Assembly: GCF_030269665.1 (NCBI RefSeq)
Contig: NZ_BSTS01000011.1
Coordinates: 124,001-188,000 of the forward strand
Direction: 5' to 3'
Source of the DNA: Actinomycetospora sp. NBRC 106375
GTDB lineage: Bacteria > Actinomycetota > Actinomycetes > Mycobacteriales > Pseudonocardiaceae
DNA length: 64,000 nt
Shown here: positions 16,400 to 24,955 of the stretch, one piece after another
How the letters are laid out: each line of letters starts with the position of its first letter
How positions within the stretch are numbered: the first letter of the stretch is position 1
The notes under the pieces: generated by a model
Database searches by the model: none
The model's input: only the letters and a program-made list of their open reading frames with translations
Told to the model about the DNA's origin: nothing
Program-made: the position numbers and the translations under genes

Positions 16400-17937
16400 G
16401 GGTCGGGATCATCGGGGCCGGCGTCGCCGGGCTCGTCACCGCGAAGGTGCTCACCCAGGTCGGGCACGACGTCGTCGTCTACGACCGCACGCCCGACGTC
16501 GGCGGCGTCTGGAGCGCGACGCGGCGCTACCCGGGCCTGTCGACGCAGAGCCCGCGCGACACCTACGTGTTCTCCGACTTCCCCATGCCCGCCGACCACC
16601 CCGAGTGGCCCTCGGGCGAGCAGGTCCAGGCCTACCTCGCGGCGTACGCCGAGCACACCGGCGTCGACCGGCTGCTGCGCCTGGAGACCGAGGTGACCGC
16701 CGCCGTCCCCGGCGACACCGGCTGGGTGCTGACGACCTCCGGCGCGCACGCGGGCACCGACGCGGTCGACCACCTCGTGGTCGCCAACGGCGTGTTCTGC
16801 GCGCCGGCGATGCCGGAGCTGCCCGGTCTCGCGGAGTTCACCGCCGCCGGCGGCACGGTCATGCCGGCGACCGATCTGCACGACGCCGAGCGGACCCGCG
16901 GCAGGCACACCGTCGTCCTCGGCTACGGCAAGACCGCGTGCGACGTCGCCGTCGCCGTCTCCGGGACCGCCGCGTCGACGACGGTCGTCGCGCGCCAGCT
17001 GGTGTGGAAGGTGCCGCGCTGGGTGGGCGGGGTGCTCAACTTCAAGCACCTGCTGCTGACCCGTCTCGGCGAGTCGCTCTTCCGCTACCGCTACCTGCGC
17101 GGCGTCGAGACGTTCCTGCACGGACCGGCGAACCCGCTGCGCCGCCGGATGCTCGACTCCCTCGGCCCGGTCACGACGCGCCAGTTCGGGCTCGCGAAGC
17201 TCGACCTCGTGCCGCGCGGGCGCTTCGAGGACATCGTCCGCGGCGCCATCGGCCTGACCACCGACGGCTTCTACGAGGCCGTGGGGGCAGGGGACATCGC
17301 GGTCCGTCGCGACCGCACGATCACCCGCCTGCTCGAGAAGGACGGCGCCCCGCACGTCGAGCTCGACGACGGGAGCGTCCTGCCGGCCGACCTGCTGGTG
17401 TGCGCCACCGGCTTCCGCCAGGGCGTGCCCTTCCTGCCCGCCGACGTCGCCGGTCGCCTGGTCGACGAGCGCGGCAACTTCCTGCTCTACCGCCAGATCC
17501 TCCCGGTCGCCGTCGACGACCTCACGTTCGCCGGCTACAACTCCTCGTTCTTCAGCCCGCTCAACGCCGAGATGGCGGCGGTCTGGATCGCGTCGCTGCT
17601 CGCCGGGCGCCTCGACCTGCCCGACCGGGACGAGCTGCGCGGGGAGGTCGACGCCCAGCTGGCGTTCATGGACGCCGCCACCGACGGCCACCACTGCCGA
17701 GGCACCAAGATCATCCCGTTCTCGCTGCACAACGTCGACGAGGTGCTGGGCGACGTCGACCTCGACATCTCCCGCGGCGCGCGGTTCAAGCAGTGGCTGA
17801 ACCCCGTCGACCCCGCCGCCTACGCGGGCGTCACCCCCCGCCTGGTGGAGCGGCTCGAGACCGCCGGCCCGGACGTCGAGGTCGTCACACCCCGCGCTCC
17901 GGCCGAGGACGGCGACCGGACGGCGGAGCGGGCCTGA
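16396..17937 (+). CDS. Flavin-containing monooxygenase (FMO/Baeyer-Villiger-like)
   Basis: 513 residues. The FAD loop GIIGAGVAGLVTAKVL is at the N-terminus, a second dinucleotide loop VVLGYGKTACDVAV near 175, and LLVCATGFRQGVPFL is the conserved ATGF of the family. The W-rich segment GGVWSATRRYPGLSTQSPRD matches FMO-type N-oxidases and Baeyer-Villiger enzymes. It should insert one oxygen atom using NAD(P)H and O2. With the extradiol operon next door it may prepare or tailor the aromatic substrate. The substrate is unknown. Confidence 0.88.
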   Translation: MRVGIIGAGVAGLVTAKVLTQVGHDVVVYDRTPDVGGVWSATRRYPGLSTQSPRDTYVFSDFPMPADHPEWPSGEQVQAYLAAYAEHTGVDRLLRLETEVTAAVPGDTGWVLTTSGAHAGTDAVDHLVVANGVFCAPAMPELPGLAEFTAAGGTVMPATDLHDAERTRGRHTVVLGYGKTACDVAVAVSGTAASTTVVARQLVWKVPRWVGGVLNFKHLLLTRLGESLFRYRYLRGVETFLHGPANPLRRRMLDSLGPVTTRQFGLAKLDLVPRGRFEDIVRGAIGLTTDGFYEAVGAGDIAVRRDRTITRLLEKDGAPHVELDDGSVLPADLLVCATGFRQGVPFLPADVAGRLVDERGNFLLYRQILPVAVDDLTFAGYNSSFFSPLNAEMAAVWIASLLAGRLDLPDRDELRGEVDAQLAFMDAATDGHHCRGTKIIPFSLHNVDEVLGDVDLDISRGARFKQWLNPVDPAAYAGVTPRLVERLETAGPDVEVVTPRAPAEDGDRTAERA

Positions 17938-17958
17938 CCCGACTGCGATCGTCGTCCG

Positions 17959-17996
17959 GGTGACGATCCCGCGCAGATGTGAGTGGTTTCGTCACC
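17959..17996. repeat. Hairpin repeat, copy 1 (left of the DUF559 gene)
   Basis: GGTGACGA and TCGTCACC form an 8-bp stem around a 22-base loop whose first 17 bases (tcccgcgcagatgtgag) are identical to copy 2 at 18971-19012. Left arm plus shared loop make a 25-bp direct repeat bracketing one gene. It begins 21 bases after the monooxygenase stop. Confidence 0.8.
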
Positions 17997-18059
17997 GAGA
18001 CCGGGATCATCCGCGAAACCGGGTGGATCCCCGGGGGGAGCGGCTGCGTCGAACCCGGT

Positions 18060-18977
18060 GTGAGCACATCGTCCGACGCCGCCATCCGCCGACTCGCCCG
18101 CGCCCAGCACGGTGTCCTGAGCTTCGCCCAGGCCCGGGAGGCCGGGCTGAGCGAGGCCACCATCCGCCGCCGCCTGGCCACCCGCGCCTGGCTGCCCGCC
18201 GGCGTGCGCGTCGTCCAGGTCGCCGAGCACGAGCAGACCCCGGAGTCGAGGACGGTCGCGGCGATGCTGTCGGTCGGCGAGGGTGCGGTGCTGGTCGGGC
18301 GGTCGGCGGTGTGGTGGTGGGACCTGCACGAGCGGCCCCCGGCACTCGTGGAGATCGCGCTGGGGCGGGACCGGCAGGTCCGCCCGCGCGAGGGCGTCGA
18401 CCTGCACCGGCGTGATGTCGCCGCGGTCGACCGGTGCCGGCACCGCCGCCTGGCGGTCACCACGCGGGCGTGCTCGGTGCTCGACGCGGCGACCCGTCTC
18501 GGGCTCGCCGACGGCGCGCAGCTGGTGGACCGGGCGCTGCTGCGCCGCCGCGTGCGCCTCCCCGACCTCCGGGCGGTCCACTACCGCACCATCGGGCGGG
18601 TCGGGGCGCCGCTGGCGGCGAGGCTGCTCGCCCTGGCCGCGGGCGGGGCGCGCTCGGAGGCGGAGCGGCTCTCGCACCGCCTGATGCACGCCGGCGGGCT
18701 TCGCGGCTGGAGCGCGAACACCGAGATCCTGCTGCCCGGCTACGGCCGCGCGGTGGGCGACGTGGTGTTCGACGACCAGAAGGTGGTCCTGGAGGTCGAC
18801 GGGTGGGCCTACCACCGGGGGCAGCGGGCGTTCCTGCTCGACGGGCCGCGGCAGTCCGCGCTCGCGGCGGCGGGCTGGGTCGTGCTGCGCACCCACTGGC
18901 ACGAGCTGACCTGCGAGCCCGACACGTTCCTGGCCACGCTGCGCCGCACGCTGGCCGCGCGATCGCTGTCCCGGTGA
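18060..18977 (+). CDS. DUF559 nuclease-like protein with AbiEi-type winged-helix N-terminus
   Basis: 305 residues from GTG 18060. The N-terminus LARAQHGVLSFAQAREAGLSEATIRRRL resembles the AbiEi antitoxin-like winged helix; the C-terminus is a VSR/PD-(D/E)xK-like DUF559 domain with GDVVFDDQKVVLEVDGWAYH, whose Asp and Glu-x-Asp could bind metal. Such proteins are frequent in actinobacteria and have no settled function. A longer frame from 17979 would start inside the left hairpin and is disfavoured. Its stop codon TGA lies in the left arm of the right hairpin. No cognate toxin gene is adjacent. Confidence 0.78.
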   Translation: MSTSSDAAIRRLARAQHGVLSFAQAREAGLSEATIRRRLATRAWLPAGVRVVQVAEHEQTPESRTVAAMLSVGEGAVLVGRSAVWWWDLHERPPALVEIALGRDRQVRPREGVDLHRRDVAAVDRCRHRRLAVTTRACSVLDAATRLGLADGAQLVDRALLRRRVRLPDLRAVHYRTIGRVGAPLAARLLALAAGGARSEAERLSHRLMHAGGLRGWSANTEILLPGYGRAVGDVVFDDQKVVLEVDGWAYHRGQRAFLLDGPRQSALAAAGWVVLRTHWHELTCEPDTFLATLRRTLAARSLSR

Positions 18978-19012
18978 CGATCCCGCGCAGATGTGAGGGC
19001 GTTCGTCACCGG
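18971..19012. repeat. Hairpin repeat, copy 2 (right of the DUF559 gene)
   Basis: CCGGTGACGA and TCGTCACCGG form a perfect 10-bp stem around a 22-base loop. The left arm supplies the TGA stop of the DUF559 gene and the right arm, read on the other strand, supplies the TGA stop of the convergent membrane gene. It may act as a bidirectional terminator, a REP-like element, or both. Confidence 0.8.
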
Positions 19013-19953
19013 GATCCCGATCTCGCGAGCCACGCGGCCCGCAGCGTGGTGACCAGCGCGCCCAGATAGGCGGCGGCGCACCCGGCGAGCACGAGCAGGG
19101 CCGGGGCGCCGAGGGCGTCGAGCGGCAGCATCCGGAACGCGTGCGCGAGCAGGACCGCGAGGGTGAGGAGCACGGCGCCGGCCATGGTCGACGCGACCGC
19201 GACACGGTGCCGCAGCGCCGTCCCGGCGAGCAGGACGGCGGGGACGGCGAGCAGCAGCAGGCCGTGGACGCCGATCGCGTGGGGCAGCACGAGGTCCCCG
19301 CCGGCGGTGGCCGGGCGGAAGCCGGCGAGGTCGGGGCCGACGGTCGCGGTGTCGGGGCCGAAGTACGCGCCGCTGCGCCCGAACCCGCTGCCGATCCCGC
19401 CGCGGTAGACGCCGCTGTTGGTCGAGATCATGATCATGCCGACGGCGCACCCGGTGAGGAGGACGAGCACGCCCGCGGCGACGCCCACGCGCAGCTCGGG
19501 CCGCGTGTCGCGCGAGCGCAGCGTCGTCACCAGCAGCACGACCACGCCGGCCACGAACACCGCCGCGGTGCCGGCCGCGCCGCCGCGCATGAGGGCGGTG
19601 TCGAGCGGGGTCGTGAAGTTGTAGTGGCTGGGCACGCCGCGCCAGGCCTCGATCGCGATGATCGCCGTCTCCCCGACGGCGAAGGCGAGCACGGTGGCCC
19701 CGACGACGTGACGCTGCCAGGGACGCGTCCGCAGCCGCGGCAGGACCACGGCGACCGACCAGCACAGCAGCCAGCCGGTCTCGGCGAACGTGGCGGGCTT
19801 GCGCAGCGACACCGGCCCGCTGACCGGCCCGCCGAGCAGCACCAGGGCGACGACGTGCCCGACCATCGCGACGAGCAGCACGGCGCCCGCGAGCCAGAGG
19901 GCCCGCGGCCAGTCGAGGGTGCGCGCGGCGGGCCGGGCGTCCGCGATGGTCAC
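19006..19953 (-). CDS. Polytopic membrane protein of unknown function
   Basis: 315 residues with about eight hydrophobic segments, for example ALWLAGAVLLVAMVGHVVAL, TAAVFVAGVVVLLVTT and LTLAVLLAHAFRMLPLDAL. A luminal/extracellular-looking Gly-rich stretch GVYRGGIGSGFGRSGAYFGP and His residues in several helices are notable. GTG 19953 is preceded by GGAGGGGGAG. It is divergent from the MarR gene, 82 bases away, and is therefore the likely MarR target. No transporter family is recognised. Confidence 0.75.
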   Translation of the reverse strand: MTIADARPAARTLDWPRALWLAGAVLLVAMVGHVVALVLLGGPVSGPVSLRKPATFAETGWLLCWSVAVVLPRLRTRPWQRHVVGATVLAFAVGETAIIAIEAWRGVPSHYNFTTPLDTALMRGGAAGTAAVFVAGVVVLLVTTLRSRDTRPELRVGVAAGVLVLLTGCAVGMIMISTNSGVYRGGIGSGFGRSGAYFGPDTATVGPDLAGFRPATAGGDLVLPHAIGVHGLLLLAVPAVLLAGTALRHRVAVASTMAGAVLLTLAVLLAHAFRMLPLDALGAPALLVLAGCAAAYLGALVTTLRAAWLARSGSR

Positions 19954-19996
19954 GGCTCCCCCTCCGGTGGCGAATCGTTACACTTTGTCATGGTTG

Positions 19997-20010
19997 CCGT
20001 GGTGCCACGG
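19997..20010. promoter_or_regulatory. Inverted repeat between the MarR gene and its divergent neighbour
   Basis: CCGTGG-TG-CCACGG is a 14-base interrupted palindrome centred in the divergent gap, about 30 bases before the MarR start. MarR proteins usually bind such sites in the gap they share with their target. Binding is inferred from position only. Confidence 0.45.
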
Positions 20011-20035
20011 TTCGTCAAGGGCTATCGTTCGGGTC

Positions 20036-20512
20036 GTGACCTCGACGGGAGCACCACCGCCGGCGGGCGGGGCCTTCCTGCTCACGCAGCTCGGCACCCA
20101 CGCCGCCCAGGCCTTCGCGGGCCGGATCGCCGCGCTCGACCTGACGCCGCCGCAGACGGGGCTGCTGCGCGCGATCGCGGCGACGCCGGGCAGCAGCCAG
20201 CAGGCGCTCGCCGAGCAGCTGGGCACCCCGGCCACGCGGCTGGTGGCCCTCGTCGACGGCCTCGAGGCGCGCGGGCTCGTCGAGCGGCGCCGCAATCCCA
20301 CCGACCGGCGCCTGTACGCCGTGCACCTCACGGCGGCGGGCACGGCGCTGATGGCCGACATCGGGCGGGTCGCCCGCGAGCACGACGACGCCGTGCTCGC
20401 CGCGCTGGACGCCGACGAGCGCGCGACCCTGCGGGACCTTCTCGCCAAGGTCGCCGCCGACCAGGGCCTGCGCCCCGGCGTGCACCCCGGCTACCGGAAC
20501 CTCGAGCCGTGA
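20036..20512 (+). CDS. MarR-family transcriptional regulator
   Basis: 158 residues. The winged helix is explicit: TPPQTGLLRAIAATPGSSQQ, then LAEQLGTPATRLVALVDGLE and the wing RRRNPTDRRLYAVHLTAAG. GTG 20036 gives the normal MarR N-terminus; the frame remains open to 19790 but that part is not MarR-like. A TATCGT about eight bases before the GTG could be a -10 box for a leaderless message. It probably represses itself and the divergent membrane gene. Ligand unknown. Confidence 0.88.
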   Translation: MTSTGAPPPAGGAFLLTQLGTHAAQAFAGRIAALDLTPPQTGLLRAIAATPGSSQQALAEQLGTPATRLVALVDGLEARGLVERRRNPTDRRLYAVHLTAAGTALMADIGRVAREHDDAVLAALDADERATLRDLLAKVAADQGLRPGVHPGYRNLEP

Positions 20513-20515
20513 GCG

Positions 20516-22204
20516 TCAGCGCGCCGGCGCCTTCCCCAGCTGCCGGGTGAGGGCGGCGAGCAGCTCGGGCACGTCGTCGCGGGGGACGACCGCCTGCACG
20601 AGCGTGACGCGCTCGGGGTGCGCGTCGGCGTCCGCCAGCGCGGTGCGCAGGGCGCCGACGGTGTCCACGCGCGACGCCACCACCTGGTCACCCCCGCCCA
20701 TCGCGCGGGCCAGGAGCGGCCAGTCCCAGGGAGTGATGTCGTTGTAGGGCTCGGCGGGCCCGTGGATGGCGCGCTCGACGGTGTAGCCGTCGTTGTCGAC
20801 GACGACGATCACCGCCGGGATGCGCTCGCGCAGGACGGTCGCGAGCTCGGTGGCGGTCATCTGCGCGGCGCCGTCGCCGATGAGCAGGACCCCGCGCTGC
20901 CCCGGCTTCGCGGTGCACGTGCCGAGCAGCGCGGGGAGCGTGTAGCCGATCGACGCCCACAGCGGCTGGCCGACGAACGTCACGCCGTGGGGCAGGCGGT
21001 GCGGGGCCATGCCGTAGAAGCTCGTGCCCTGATCGGCGAGGACGACGTCACCGCTGCGCAGGAACGCGCCGACCTCCCGCCACAGGCCGTCCTGCCCCAG
21101 CGGCTCGTCGTCCGGGGCGGTGTCCGCGGCCGGGGTCGGTGCGGCGAGAGGCTCCGAGGGTGCGGGGCCCTCGCGGCGGTCGGCGACGTCGGCGACGAGG
21201 CCCTGCAGCGCGGCGAGCGCGGTCGGCAGCTCCACCGGCGCGAAGGAGGCCGCCCCGACGCTCGCCGTGCGCGGGCCGACGTCGATGGTGCGGCTGCGGG
21301 TGATGTGCTGGGTGAACATGCCGCTGTCGAGGTCGGTGAACGTCACCCCGGCGACGATCAGCACCGCCGCGTCCTCGATGGCGGCCCGCGTCGCGGGCGG
21401 GCTCGCGGCACCGGTGTAGGTGCCGGCGAACCGGGGCGCGCTCTCGTCGACGAGGCTCTTCGCCCACGGCGTGGTCGCGTGCGGCAGCGGACCGGCGGCG
21501 ACGAGGCCGGCGAGCGTCTCCGCCGCCCCGAGCCGGTGCACCGAGAGCCCGGCGAGCACGGCGACGTCGTCGGGCGAGGACGCCGACTCCAGGAGCCGGC
21601 GCGCGGTCTCCACGAACCCCGCCAGGGCCTCCGGGTCGGTGGTGTCGACCGGGGCGGGCAGCGCCGTGGTGGCGCGCTCGGCCGGCGCGGCCGCGACGTC
21701 GGCGGGGACCACGAGGTAGCCGGGCAGGCGGCGGTCGCGGACCTCGCGCAGCACCCGGTCGATCTCGGCGACGGCGTCGTCGAACGTCAGCGACGCGCGG
21801 GCGACGGTGATGTCGGTGTGCATCGCGGTGAAGTGGCCGAAGACCCCGTCGCCCAGCGTGTGGTGCACCGGGCGGCGCTGGGCCTGCGCGCTGAGCGCCG
21901 GCGCGCCGACCACGTGCACCACCGGGACGTGCTCGGCGTAGGCGCCGGCGATCGCGTTGATCGCGCTCAGCTCGCCCACGCCGAACGTCGTGCAGAGCGC
22001 CGCGATCCCGCGCAGCCGGCCGTACCCGTCGGCGGCGTAGCCCGCGTTGAGCTCGTTGGTGCACCCGGTCCACCGCACCGTCGGGTGGTGCGTGACGTGG
22101 TCGAGCATCGCGAGGCTGTAGTCCCCGGGGACCCCGAAGATCCGGTCCACGCCCAGCTCGGCCAGCCGGTCGACGAGGTGGTCGGCCACCGTGTAGTCGC
22201 TCAC
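20516..22204 (-). CDS. Thiamine-diphosphate 2-oxo acid decarboxylase (pyruvate/indolepyruvate decarboxylase family)
   Basis: 562 residues, the family length. Decarboxylase marks are CTNELNAGYAADGYGR with the cofactor-activating Glu, the adjacent His pair in RPVHHTLGDG that distinguishes these from acetolactate synthases, and the ThDP motif GDGAAQMTATELAT...NDGYTVE. It should decarboxylate a 2-oxo acid to an aldehyde (pyruvate, indolepyruvate or branched-chain oxo acids). GTG 22204 lies only 19 bases from the divergent psuG start, with no clear Shine-Dalgarno. Confidence 0.9.
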   Translation of the reverse strand: MSDYTVADHLVDRLAELGVDRIFGVPGDYSLAMLDHVTHHPTVRWTGCTNELNAGYAADGYGRLRGIAALCTTFGVGELSAINAIAGAYAEHVPVVHVVGAPALSAQAQRRPVHHTLGDGVFGHFTAMHTDITVARASLTFDDAVAEIDRVLREVRDRRLPGYLVVPADVAAAPAERATTALPAPVDTTDPEALAGFVETARRLLESASSPDDVAVLAGLSVHRLGAAETLAGLVAAGPLPHATTPWAKSLVDESAPRFAGTYTGAASPPATRAAIEDAAVLIVAGVTFTDLDSGMFTQHITRSRTIDVGPRTASVGAASFAPVELPTALAALQGLVADVADRREGPAPSEPLAAPTPAADTAPDDEPLGQDGLWREVGAFLRSGDVVLADQGTSFYGMAPHRLPHGVTFVGQPLWASIGYTLPALLGTCTAKPGQRGVLLIGDGAAQMTATELATVLRERIPAVIVVVDNDGYTVERAIHGPAEPYNDITPWDWPLLARAMGGGDQVVASRVDTVGALRTALADADAHPERVTLVQAVVPRDDVPELLAALTRQLGKAPAR

Positions 22205-22223
22205 GGTGCGAGGGTAGGGAGCC

Positions 22224-23150
22224 GTGTCGCCCCTGTCGTTCCCGTCACCCGCCGTGTCGGTGTCCGCGGAGGTCCGTGACGCGGTCGCCGCCGGCCGGCC
22301 CGTGGTCGCGCTCGAGACCACGATCGTCACGCACGGCCTGCCGCGCCCGGAGAACCTCGCGGTCGCCACCGAGGCCGAGAGCCTGCTCCGCGCCGCCGGC
22401 GTCGTCCCGGCGACCGTCGGCGTCGTCGCGGGGCGGCCGGTCGTCGGCCTCTCCGGCGCGGAGCTCGACCGGCTCGCGACCGACGACGCCGTCACGAAGG
22501 TCAGCGTCCGCGACCTGCCGGTGGCGCTGGCCCGCGGGGAGCACGGCGGCACGACGGTCGCGGCGACGGCGCTGCTCGCGCGCCGGGCCGGGATCGGCGT
22601 GTTCGCGACCGGTGGCCTCGGCGGCGTGCACCGGGGCGCCGCGGCGACCTTCGACGAGTCCGCCGACCTCGTGGCCCTGGCCGGTCTCCCGATCCTCGTG
22701 GTGTCGGCGGGGGTCAAGTCGATCCTCGACGTGCCGGCCACGCTCGAGCGGCTCGAGACGCTCAACGTGACGGTGCTCGGCTACGGCACCGACACCTTCC
22801 CTGGCTTCTACGTCCGCGACGCCGGGGTGCCGGTGCCGGCGCGGGTCGACAGTCCCGAGGAGGCGGCGGCCGTCGTGGCGGCTCGGGACGCGCTGGGGCT
22901 GCGGTCGGCGGTGCTGCTCGCGAACCCGGTCGCGGCGGCGGACCAGCTCGACGTCGACGAGCACCGCGCGGTCCTCGACGCGGCGCTGGCCGAGGCCGCC
23001 GACCACGGCGTGACGGGGCACGACACGACGCCGTTCCTGCTCGACCACGTCCGGCGCGCCACCGGGGGACGCAGCCTGGCCGTCAACGTCGCCGTCTACC
23101 GCGGCAACGTCACGCTCGCGGGGCGGGTGGCGGCGGCGCTCGCCGGATAG
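22224..23150 (+). CDS. psuG: Pseudouridine-5'-phosphate glycosidase
   Basis: 308 residues. It splits pseudouridine 5'-phosphate into uracil and ribose 5-phosphate. The family blocks are intact: RPVVALETTIVTHGLPRPEN, AVTKVSVRDLPVALARGEHG, GVFATGGLGGVHRGAA, PILVVSAGVKSILDVPATLE and LGYGTDTFPGFYVRDAG. GTG 22224 has GGGAG upstream; a GTG at 22254 would give a shorter, also plausible, start. The usual partner kinase PsuK is absent from the window. Confidence 0.93.
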   Translation: MSPLSFPSPAVSVSAEVRDAVAAGRPVVALETTIVTHGLPRPENLAVATEAESLLRAAGVVPATVGVVAGRPVVGLSGAELDRLATDDAVTKVSVRDLPVALARGEHGGTTVAATALLARRAGIGVFATGGLGGVHRGAAATFDESADLVALAGLPILVVSAGVKSILDVPATLERLETLNVTVLGYGTDTFPGFYVRDAGVPVPARVDSPEEAAAVVAARDALGLRSAVLLANPVAAADQLDVDEHRAVLDAALAEAADHGVTGHDTTPFLLDHVRRATGGRSLAVNVAVYRGNVTLAGRVAAALAG

Positions 23151-23247
23151 CTTGTCCCCTCGGGTGGGTACGCGTCACCCGGCGGGGACACGCCGGGCAG
23201 GATGAGCATGGACGGGGGACCCGGCCGGCGCAGAGAGGGGAGACGCG

Positions 23248-24102
23248 GTGACCAGCCAGGACAGCGAGGTGGACTGGAACGCCGAGCGTTCCGCCTTCGT
23301 GGCCGAGGACGCGACGGCGCGCGCGCACGGCAACGACGGCTATCCCGCTCGGGGGACGGCGCCGAACGGCGGTCCGCGCATCGGCCTGCTCGCCGAGGCC
23401 GTCGGCGACCTCTCGCGGTCCCTCCTGGCCGAGACCGGCCCCGGCGGGGTGAACGGCGTGCTCGAGCGCGTCGTCGACGTCGCCACCCGCGTCATCGCCG
23501 ACGCCGACGTCGTCAGCGTGACCCTGCGCCGCGGCGACCACGAGGGCTACGCCACCCCGGCGCACTCGGATCCCCTGGCGGTCCGGCTCGACGAGGTCCA
23601 GTACGACCACGAGGAGGGACCGTGCGTCCGGGCCCTCGAGGCCGGCGGCCTGGGCGTCGCGCAGAGCGACGAGCTGGGCCGCGACGAGGGCTTCCCGCGG
23701 TTCGGGCCCGCCGCCGCCGCGCTCGGCGTGCACAGCGTGTTCGCCGTCGGGCTCTTCCCGGTCGGCGAGAAGCGGCCGCTGCGCGGGGCCCTGAACTTCT
23801 ACCGGTACCCCGCGGGCGGCTTCTCGCACGCCGACCGCGAGGCGGCGGTGCTGCTCGCGGCGCACGTGTCCACCGCGCTGGCCTACGTGACGGTCACCGA
23901 GGCCGCCGAGCTGCGCGACGTGCAGTTCACCACCGCCCTCGAGTCCCGGGACATCATCGGCCAGGCCAAGGGCATCCTCATGGAGCGGCGGGGCCTGCCC
24001 GCCGACCAGGCCTTCGACGTGCTGCGCCGTGCCTCGCAGGACCTCAACGTCAAGCTGCGCGACGTCGCCGCGACCCTCGCCGAGCGCCGCGCCGACCTCT
24101 GA
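23248..24102 (+). CDS. GAF and ANTAR domain protein
   Basis: 284 residues. The GAF sensor domain covers about 60-215 (VLERVVDVATRVIADADVVSVTLR to AVLLAAHVSTALAY). The C-terminal ANTAR RNA-binding domain follows at about 228-280: ALESRDIIGQAKGILMERRG and AFDVLRRASQDLNVKLRDVA. ANTAR proteins bind paired hexaloop hairpins and antiterminate transcription. GTG 23248 is preceded by GAGGGGAG. The cyclase gene follows 25 bases downstream. The signal sensed is unknown. Confidence 0.92.
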   Translation: MTSQDSEVDWNAERSAFVAEDATARAHGNDGYPARGTAPNGGPRIGLLAEAVGDLSRSLLAETGPGGVNGVLERVVDVATRVIADADVVSVTLRRGDHEGYATPAHSDPLAVRLDEVQYDHEEGPCVRALEAGGLGVAQSDELGRDEGFPRFGPAAAALGVHSVFAVGLFPVGEKRPLRGALNFYRYPAGGFSHADREAAVLLAAHVSTALAYVTVTEAAELRDVQFTTALESRDIIGQAKGILMERRGLPADQAFDVLRRASQDLNVKLRDVAATLAERRADL

Positions 24103-24127
24103 GCCGGGCGTGCGGGACGATCACCGC

Positions 24128-24943
24128 ATGAGCACGGAGGACGACGCGGAGAGCCGGGCCCGGCGGGCTCGCGCGGCGGTGGCCGGGGCCGGGCGCCGGT
24201 TCCGCGAGCTGGACCGGTCCGAGGGTCTGCGCGCCGCCGTCCAGCGGGTGCGGCGGGCGCTGCCCGGCGACGCGCACTTCGGCGACCCGCTCTCGCTGGG
24301 CGGGGCGCGGCACGCGGAGTTCGCCGGCCGCGCGGTCGTCGAGCTGACCGGCGACCGGCCCGGCGTGACGCGCGAGGTGGGGCTCGGCGGCCTGCAGCTG
24401 TGGCAGGCGGTGCTCGAGCGGTTCGGCGGCGGGACCGGCGACCGGGAGGTCGTCCTCGTGTTCACCGACCTCGTCGAGTTCTCGCGGTGGGCGCTGGAGG
24501 CCGGCGACGCCGAGGTCCAGCGCGTCCTGCGCGAGGTCAGCGAGGCGTGGGAGAAGCCGGTGACCGACCACGCGGGCACGGTGGTCAAGCGGCTCGGCGA
24601 CGGGATGATGGCGGCGTTCGCCGATCCGGTGGAGGCGCTGGAGGCCGTGTTCGAGGCCCGGACCCGCCTCGCCCGGGTGTCGGCGGGCGGGTGGACGCCG
24701 CGGATGCGCGCGGGCCTGCACCTCGGGCAGCCGCGCCGCGTGGGCGGCGACTACCTCGGCGTCGCGGTCAACACCGCCGCCCGTCTCGGCGACCGGGCCG
24801 GGCCCGACGAGATCCTCGTGAGCGGCGACGTGCTCGCCCGCCTCGACGAGGCGGCCCTGCGGGTGCGCCGTAAGCGCTGGCACACCCGGCTCAAGGGCAC
24901 CCCCGACGACCTCCAGATCTTCGCGGTCGACCGGCCCGCGTGA
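24128..24943 (+). CDS. Class III adenylate/guanylate cyclase domain protein
   Basis: 271 residues. The N-terminal ~105 residues are an uncharacterised helical region. The cyclase domain has both metal Asp residues (FTDLVEFSRW and LGDGMMAAF), the substrate-selecting Lys in VVKRLGDG and the transition-state Asn/Arg in VNTAARLG, so it should be active and probably makes cAMP. ATG 24128 is selected over the longer frame, which overlaps the upstream gene. It is soluble. It may form a signalling pair with the GAF-ANTAR protein. Confidence 0.88.
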   Translation: MSTEDDAESRARRARAAVAGAGRRFRELDRSEGLRAAVQRVRRALPGDAHFGDPLSLGGARHAEFAGRAVVELTGDRPGVTREVGLGGLQLWQAVLERFGGGTGDREVVLVFTDLVEFSRWALEAGDAEVQRVLREVSEAWEKPVTDHAGTVVKRLGDGMMAAFADPVEALEAVFEARTRLARVSAGGWTPRMRAGLHLGQPRRVGGDYLGVAVNTAARLGDRAGPDEILVSGDVLARLDEAALRVRRKRWHTRLKGTPDDLQIFAVDRPA

Positions 24944-24955
24944 GGTGCCGTCCGC

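Noticed and set aside
17979-18059. N-terminal extension of the DUF559 protein from GTG 17979
   Set aside because: The start would lie in the loop of the left hairpin repeat, and the extra residues do not resemble the winged-helix domain that begins after 18060.
18060-18977. DUF559/AbiEi-like gene as half of a toxin-antitoxin pair
   Set aside because: No AbiEii-type nucleotidyltransferase or other toxin gene is adjacent; both neighbours are a monooxygenase and a membrane protein on separate transcripts.
23151-23247. GGGTAC as a stress-sigma -10 box before the GAF-ANTAR gene
   Set aside because: No matching -35 element is found at the required distance, so the hexamer alone is not evidence.
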